A stretch of 64,000 nt of DNA from Geosiphon pyriformis. Its lineage: Eukaryota; Glomeromycota; Glomeromycetes; Archaeosporales; Geosiphonaceae. Below are positions 58,601 through 64,000 of the stretch, in pieces (position 1 is the first letter of the stretch; the number at the start of each line of letters is the position of its first letter). The translations under genes were made by a program, and so were the position numbers. The notes beneath the pieces are model-generated. The model was not told where the DNA came from and did not search any database. It saw nothing but the letters and a program-made list of their open reading frames with translations. The stretch spans positions 536,998 to 600,997 of the forward strand of contig JAAOMT010000468.1 of NCBI GenBank assembly GCA_016748015.1. Reading direction: 5' to 3'.

Positions 58601-60783
58601 CTTGCTGCACACAAACAAAATCCTGTCTGAAAGAATTTTGGAGAGAATTTTTCTGGCTATTTTGATTAAGGCAATAGGGCAAGTATTTGTTAAAACTCTA
58701 TTCCAATTATAAGGTTTCGGAATCATTGAGACCTAGGCTCTCTTTCACAAAGCAGGCACAGAACCAACAGACAGACACACATTCAACAACACCAAGAGGC
58801 ATTCCATCACCTTCTCACCACCATGCTTCCAAAGTTTGTTAGTGATGTCAGACAACCCAGCAGCTTTATCATTAGCAACTCACTTAAACTAACAGCATCC
58901 ATAATACTGAAAAAAGCGTCATTTCTGACATAGGCCAAAGAGGCATATTAACAGACCCAAAGATCAGGCAGCACTAAAGACACTATCTGCTTCCTTATCC
59001 AACCCTCCATAATCCTGTCAATTTTCAATTTCACCTCCTCAGGCTCCAAAACAAGCTCATTATCAACCACTAAATGATCCAACACTATCTTCTGAAATGG
59101 CTGACCTAAAACACTCCTGATTATGCTGCTCTTGTCAGAGCAAAACTTTTCCATGTAATTCTCAATAGCCTTCCTGATAACAGTCTCTTGCACCAATTTC
59201 GATTCATACATCTTGGATTTCCTGTACTCTCTTCTGATAACTAATAAAAACTTAAGAACATCGGCTCTTCCCTGACCAGAATCAATCATGTCTACCAACA
59301 CAAAAGCCTTATCAGCATCCAATATAGACTATTTTCTCACCAGACGGTCAAAATCAGAGGTATCAGTTGAGCCAAATTTTTTGACAATTTTGACAATCAG
59401 CAACTCCAAACCCAGAAATTTAGAAGATTATTTATTTTTTGAACAATGAAACTCACTAAACCAGTGTCAGAAAAATGTCACATTTGCAGAATCCATCAAA
59501 ACCTTTTCCAACAGAGACCACATAACATCCAAATCACAATCAGCAGCAGTAGCATGAAAACTATCCATAACATCTAAAACTGCAGTAGAAGAGCAGTCTC
59601 TAAAATGAGACCATTTAGTTTCATCCATATCCTTGATATTAAACTTCCAACAATCCTTGTTAGCATGCTTATGCAAACTATTCAAATGAACATCCAAAAG
59701 CCCACCCAATCTGATTGAAACCATAACAGCACTGTGATCAGTGTTGAAGAAGCCTAAGACAGAGCTCACCCCATGGCTAGCAACAGCAGAAGCTAAATTC
59801 TCACTAACAAAAATGAAATCAATAGTTTTTTTAACCCTTCTAGAATTACCCCATGTAGAAGCTCCAACTAAAGGATGTCCAGTGAACAAATTGACCAAAC
59901 CCAAACTTGAGCAGAACTTGAAGCTTGCACTCCTCCCAGATCCATTTTCATTGAAGTTTCCACCCAGAATGACAAAAGTGCTAGAGTTAGCAGCCTTAGC
60001 AATGAGAGAGTTAACCACAGAAGCCTAACCAAAACAGACACCAGGAGAGGCACCAGCATACAAACCAACAACAGAAACCGAAAGCTTGTTTTTGAACAAA
60101 AGCTGCATCACAATGATCTGGCCAAGCACCTCCTCAATCTTAGAAACATGGCAAACCAAAGAATTGTTCATGATAATGACAACACCAGTGCCAAGAAAAC
60201 CAATCTCCAAACCAGAAATGAAGATACAAACACCATTATATTCACCCTTGATTCATGGACCAATAGAAGACTTCAACTTAGTCTCAGTAATAAAAGACAC
60301 TATATTCCCAGAACTCACATGCCAGCAAACAATGTCTGCTTGTTTCGCAGGAACATTGATACTCCAAACATTGCACATAGCAAATTTCCAGACCAACTCA
60401 ATCATTGAGAGGGAGGAGGTACAACCGAACCTGAACCAGAACACAAGAGATCTAATTTCGCCAACACAAAACCAACTGACGCTTCCAAAGCTGACAACTT
60501 AGATTCTAAACCACCAACTTTGGAGGTCAGAATCTTTGAACTACTTGGGCCAAGCTCAGCAACAGCGCCATCAAAAACCAGATGAGAAGAGTTGGAAGAG
60601 GGCAATGGAGTGTCCACAGCCATATTCAAACAAGAAATTGGAACATCAAATGCAGAAACCTCCAATGGAAAGACATGGAAAGAAGCTGCCAATGGCACCA
60701 ATTCAACACCATTCAACCTCTTCAGAATGTTAGAGACTTGATCAGCCAAAAGCTCCAAAAAGTGTTCCAATACTGCCAAACGG
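55621..60783 (-). pseudogene. LINE-B, moderately intact copy
   Basis: A minus-strand non-LTR element. The ORF1 C-terminal part (60779-60402) has a heptad segment (LEHFLELLADQVSNIL) and ends PPPSQ-stop. The endonuclease spans about 60440-59470, with GGNFNENG (Asp of GDFN lost) near 59960. RT is at about 59000-57260 with catalytic box FVND near 58115-58126. RNase H is at about 57030-56650: YMDGS kept, FLNSQ has Asp changed to Asn. Zinc motif CLLCGEVELPDHVFSC near 56280-56235. The C-terminus runs to about 55736, then the 3' UTR. Multiple stops and frameshifts. The 5' end is cut at 60783 by an LTR. Confidence 0.9.
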
Positions 60784-61617
60784 TGTTACAGGTAATTATT
60801 TCTACTGTTGATTAAATAACAAATCCATAACTTGGTGCTCAAAAGCTACTTCCATGGATGAGGTTCTGCAAGTGTTGTATCTGAAGGTTTTGATGAAGTC
60901 TTTTGTATAATGAACAGAGATTCAATAGTGTCAATAGTAGATGTATCTTTCCAAGAGTTTTCCCAATTTCTTTTTCAGCATGGTGGCCAAATTTAGTCTG
61001 GCAGTTGTGCCCTTCTGGTAAGCTATCCAATAATATATAAAATCCTACTCTTATTTATAGGTCTTTTACCAGGCTATCCTTGACATCAATAACTCAGTGC
61101 TTAATCTTTTAATCAATTAGTATACAACAACAAAATCAAAAAAAAGAAAGAAAAGAAAATAAAGAAAATAAAAAATAAAGAAAATAGAGAAAATAAGCCA
61201 AGGCAATTTGATATGTTAGTATCTCATCAATAGCCATGATCAAGAGCTATTGTTCTAATGTAGTTAAGTATCAATTACTATCAACATGAAGTGTTGATAG
61301 TGGAGAGTGGATTGAGATATAAAATAATTATTTATTTGATGATTTTGTTTTTAGGCTAAAAATTCTGTGGTATTGATTCTGTCTTTTCTGTTTCTACCAC
61401 TACTGCTATATATACATATTTGAGATTTCCCAATTCCTCGATTTTTCATGATGGGAATCCTGGAATTCCTGGAATCCTGTGATTCCTTTGAGAGGAATTC
61501 TGGAATTCTGGAATTCTGCAATTCCTGAGAAGAATCCTGGAATTCCACATTTACTATACCTACTTCTGATTGGCTAATAATCATACTAATATATTTCCTA
61601 TATTTCTATGAGTAACA
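60784..61617 (-). repeat. 3' LTR of Gypsy family 1, copy 2 (834 bp)
   Basis: TGTTACAGG...GAGTAACA in plus-strand view. U3 holds an array of GGAATTCC-centred palindromes (61440-61552) instead of the CATTGCTTAGCAATG array of copy 1, followed (in sense) by a TATATATAGC box near 61410. Confidence 0.92.
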
Positions 61618-61633
61618 TTATTCCCTCTTTTTA
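61618..61633 (-). promoter_or_regulatory. Polypurine tract, Gypsy family 1 copy 2
   Basis: The complement reads AAAAAGAGGGAATAA directly before the LTR start, overlapping the end of ORF3. Confidence 0.7.
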
Positions 61634-62260
61634 ATATTGAGCTCCGTTAAAATCCAACTCATTTAATTCTCCCTCTTGAAGTATTTCCTGGATTTTGTTT
61701 TTGAGAATTACTTGTGTTATTTGGGTCTGTAATTCTTCAAATTGAGCATTAGTGATCTTTCCCAATTGATTACTGGTAACCATATCCATTGCTTTGTTGA
61801 GTAATATTTCTGGTCTATCCTGAAATGCTGTGTGTATTCGGTATATGGCTCGGGCCTGTGTGGATAAGTTGTTCTTTCTCACAAAATGTTCTAATTGTTG
61901 TAGTATTCTTTTGTTGAATAATCACTTTGTTTTATCCATATATAGATTCTGGATATTTATGTGTTGTCCCAAATAAAAATAACAATAGTTTCGTGGAAAT
62001 TGTTGTATCTACCAATTCCAAGTTTCTTTAGTCAACTCTTAATATAGTGACTTTTTTGTCAACTCTTTTATTGTTAATTTTACTTTCGCAATGATTTTGT
62101 CTACCATATTTTCAGTTTTTTTCTGTGTTCTGGGTTGCAATGTCTTTCTAGTATTTTGATATTGAATGGTTTGTTGATTGATTGTAATCTCCATTTCCTG
62201 GTGTTGGATCAATTAAAAGAGTTGTTGTGCTAGTGAGTGAATGTTGTCTGTAATTTCCAT
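61631..62260 (-). pseudogene. Extra 3' ORF (ORF3) of Gypsy family 1, copy 2
   Basis: A 209-codon frame starting MEITDNIHSLAQQLF and ending ELDFNGAQY. It keeps one frame from start to stop but has several in-frame stops (the first after QQLF, at the same site as in copy 1; others near the middle). The longest open part is 61882-61631. It has helical, Gln-rich content (NQQTIQYQNTRK) and conserved blocks with copy 1 (PEILL, then QLGKI against QWGRI). No membrane segment. Function unknown. Confidence 0.75.
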
Positions 62261-63560
62261 TTTTCTGATATTTCCTGTTATGTTAACTATGTTCTTATAT
62301 ATTCTTTTGTCAATCAATTGGATGTGTTGTTGTCAATGATAATGATTGGTTCCAGATTTCGTGAAATCTCATTTGGTTGGACTAGTATTCTCTATACTCC
62401 TAATTGTGGAATATTACTGGTGAATGATAATGCTATATGGTGGTACGGTTTCAGTTGATCTCTATGTGCTGCTTTGGTCAAGATTTTGTCATTCAATTTT
62501 AATTTATAAGCTTCATTTTCTAGAATTTCTTCTATGTGAAATGGTCCATTTCATTTAGGGTCAAATTTTCCATTCCATTGTTTTTCCGCTTTGGTACAAT
62601 GTAGTAGTACTTTGTCTCCAATCCTGAATTCAACTGGTTTATCTGGTAGTTGGTTATTATGTCTTTCTTTTTGTTTCTCTTGTAACTTTTGTATGTTATC
62701 AGCTGCTCTTTGTCATTTGTTTTCTAATGTTTCCATTAAGTCATATGTTCTTCTCAACAATGTATTTTTGAAATTCTCTTCTGTTATTGGTTCAGTTGGG
62801 TATGTGCTGACTTCTATTTCCACTGATAGTGTTGCTGTTCTACCATATACTAATTCAAATGGTGTTGCTTGTGTAGTATCTTGTTTTATTGTCTAATAAG
62901 CAAATAATACTGATGGTATCAACAAATCCCAATTGTTCTGGTTTTCTTGGCTGAGTTTAGCTATTGCTTTACACAATGTTCTGTTGAATTTTTCGACTAA
63001 TCCATTGGTTTGTGGATAATATGGTGATGATAGTGGTCTCTTAATTCCGAATCTTTGGCTCAATTCTGTTAATGTTTTGTTCACAAAATGAGTTCCTTGG
63101 TCTGATAATAATTCTTTTGGACATTCATGTCGACAGATCAAATCCTGATGAATAAATTCAGCAACAGATTCTGCATCCGCTTTTTGAATTGCTTTCGCCT
63201 CTGGCCATTTAGTGAGATAGTCCATGGCTACTGCTATATACCTGTTTCCTCCACTGGTGATTGTTAATGGTCCGACTAAATCAATTCCAACATGGTTGAA
63301 TGGTTGTCCTACTTTGATTGGCCTTAATGGTTCACTGGGTTTTGTACCTCCTCTTTGCTGACAAGCATCACAATTTTGAACATATTGGATGATGTCTGGA
63401 TATATTGATGGCCAATAGTATCTTTTTCTGGTTCTTTCTATGGTTGCTTCTTTGTGAAAATGTCCTGCTGTTGGATTTGAGTGCATGTTGAATAATATTG
63501 TCTTTTTTTCTGGTTCTGTAACTATTCTGGTTGGTTGCTCTGAATTTATTTTTATTTTTC
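62261..63560 (-). pseudogene. Integrase of Gypsy family 1, copy 2
   Basis: The open core 63486-62893 shows the HHCC domain (HSNPTAGHFHKEA, CDACQQRG) and catalytic Asp (VGIDLVG), Asp (LLSDQGTHF) and Glu (NGLVEKFNR), all intact. After a TAG following LFAY at about 62893 the C-terminal region continues (62890-62300) with PVEFRIGDKVLLH-type sequence. A TAA upstream near 63530 disrupts the N-terminal zinc-domain lead-in. Confidence 0.92.
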
Positions 63561-64000
63561 CAATAAAGTATATTTTGGTGAGTGATAAAATATTTTAATT
63601 GTTGTTTGATATTCTTTTGTTCCGTTTGAGATAAATTCTCCTTGAACTGTTGAGTGTTTATATAATGTTAAAGTTGTTGATATTTTTGTATATTCATCTT
63701 TTGTTATATTTTTCGTTGGTATTGTTCTGGTTTTATTATATTTTTGTGTTAAAATGTTCTTAGATTTGTCTTATTTGCGACAAACTATCAGCATTTCCAT
63801 TGTCTTTTCCTTTTTTGTAATATATAGTATAATTGTATGGTGCAAGTGCCATTTTCTATCTTGACTGTCTTCCATCCCCAAATTCTTGTTTTTGGAGTGA
63901 TGTTAGTCCCTTGTAGTCTGTGTATACTTCAAACTTCTGGCTCAAGTATTCTTTTCATTTCATGACTGTCCAGTATATTGCTAAGTGTTCTTGTTCCAGT
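63561..64000 (-). pseudogene. RNase H and linker of Gypsy family 1, copy 2 (partial)
   Basis: It enters at the window end as LEQEHLAIYWTVMK, followed by YLSQKFEVYTDYKGLTS, then a basic linker that leads into integrase. A TGA interrupts after VMK and frames shift near 63850. Confidence 0.82.

Larger units (their letters stand above)
60784..64000 (-). mobile_element. Ty3/Gypsy family 1 retrotransposon, copy 2 (runs off window)
   Basis: Minus-strand element: 3' LTR 60784-61617, PPT, ORF3, integrase and part of RNase H; the rest lies beyond 64000. It is inserted into LINE-B ORF1 (junction after ACGG at 60780-60783). Far better preserved than copy 1. Confidence 0.93.

Overview
This 64 kb window looks like repeat-packed chromosomal DNA of a filamentous fungus, most likely an arbuscular mycorrhizal fungus (Glomeromycotina, Rhizophagus-like). 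That is inference: it rests on very low GC, intron-rich housekeeping genes, and LINE and Ty3/Gypsy families of a style I associate with that group. No bacterial-type operons, CRISPR arrays or tRNA genes were seen.

The only host genes I can support sit in one ~6 kb island. DBP6/DDX51 (DEAD-box ribosome-biogenesis helicase, minus strand, 12 exons, 24481-27475) and ADE17 (AICAR transformylase/IMP cyclohydrolase, plus strand, 13 exons, 27615-30299) are arranged head to head with 139 bp between their start codons. Exon phases close perfectly in both models (706 and 588 aa). ADE17 needs one GC-AG intron.

Nearly all other assignable sequence is retrotransposon. Layout: 1-2695 LINE-A 3' remnant split by a solo LTR (family 4); 2696-3550 AT-rich repeat; 3551-13381 decayed Ty3/Gypsy family 1 element with both LTRs; 13406-14276 reversed solo LTR of family 1; 14277-14910 continuation of the AT-rich repeat; 14911-19310 heavily GC-to-AT mutated LINE-B; 19757-22655 LINE-A' (minus); 22918-23890 young 5'-truncated LINE-A tail; 24481-30299 host genes; about 31000-35640 old LINE carrying a solo LTR (family 2), which itself carries a solo LTR (family 3); 36106-42830 almost complete LINE-A; 42831-44204 second copy of the AT-rich repeat; 44205-45154 solo LTR (family 3); 47928-55412 Ty3/Gypsy family 2 element with a 251-N assembly gap; 55621-60783 LINE-B (minus); 60784-64000 Ty3/Gypsy family 1 element (minus) running off the window.

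The LTR insertions whose two ends lie in the window all have TGTTA...TAACA-type termini and 4-bp target duplications, so the insertion order can be read directly. The most interesting signals are: (i) a complete five-motif dUTPase domain between protease and reverse transcriptase in Gypsy family 1; (ii) an extra ORF between integrase and the 3' LTR in both Gypsy families; (iii) Cys-rich C-x2-C modules between protease and RT in both families; (iv) a different short tandem array just upstream of the TATA box in each of four LTR families; and (v) strong GC-to-AT, partly CpA-biased decay of some copies beside well-preserved relatives.
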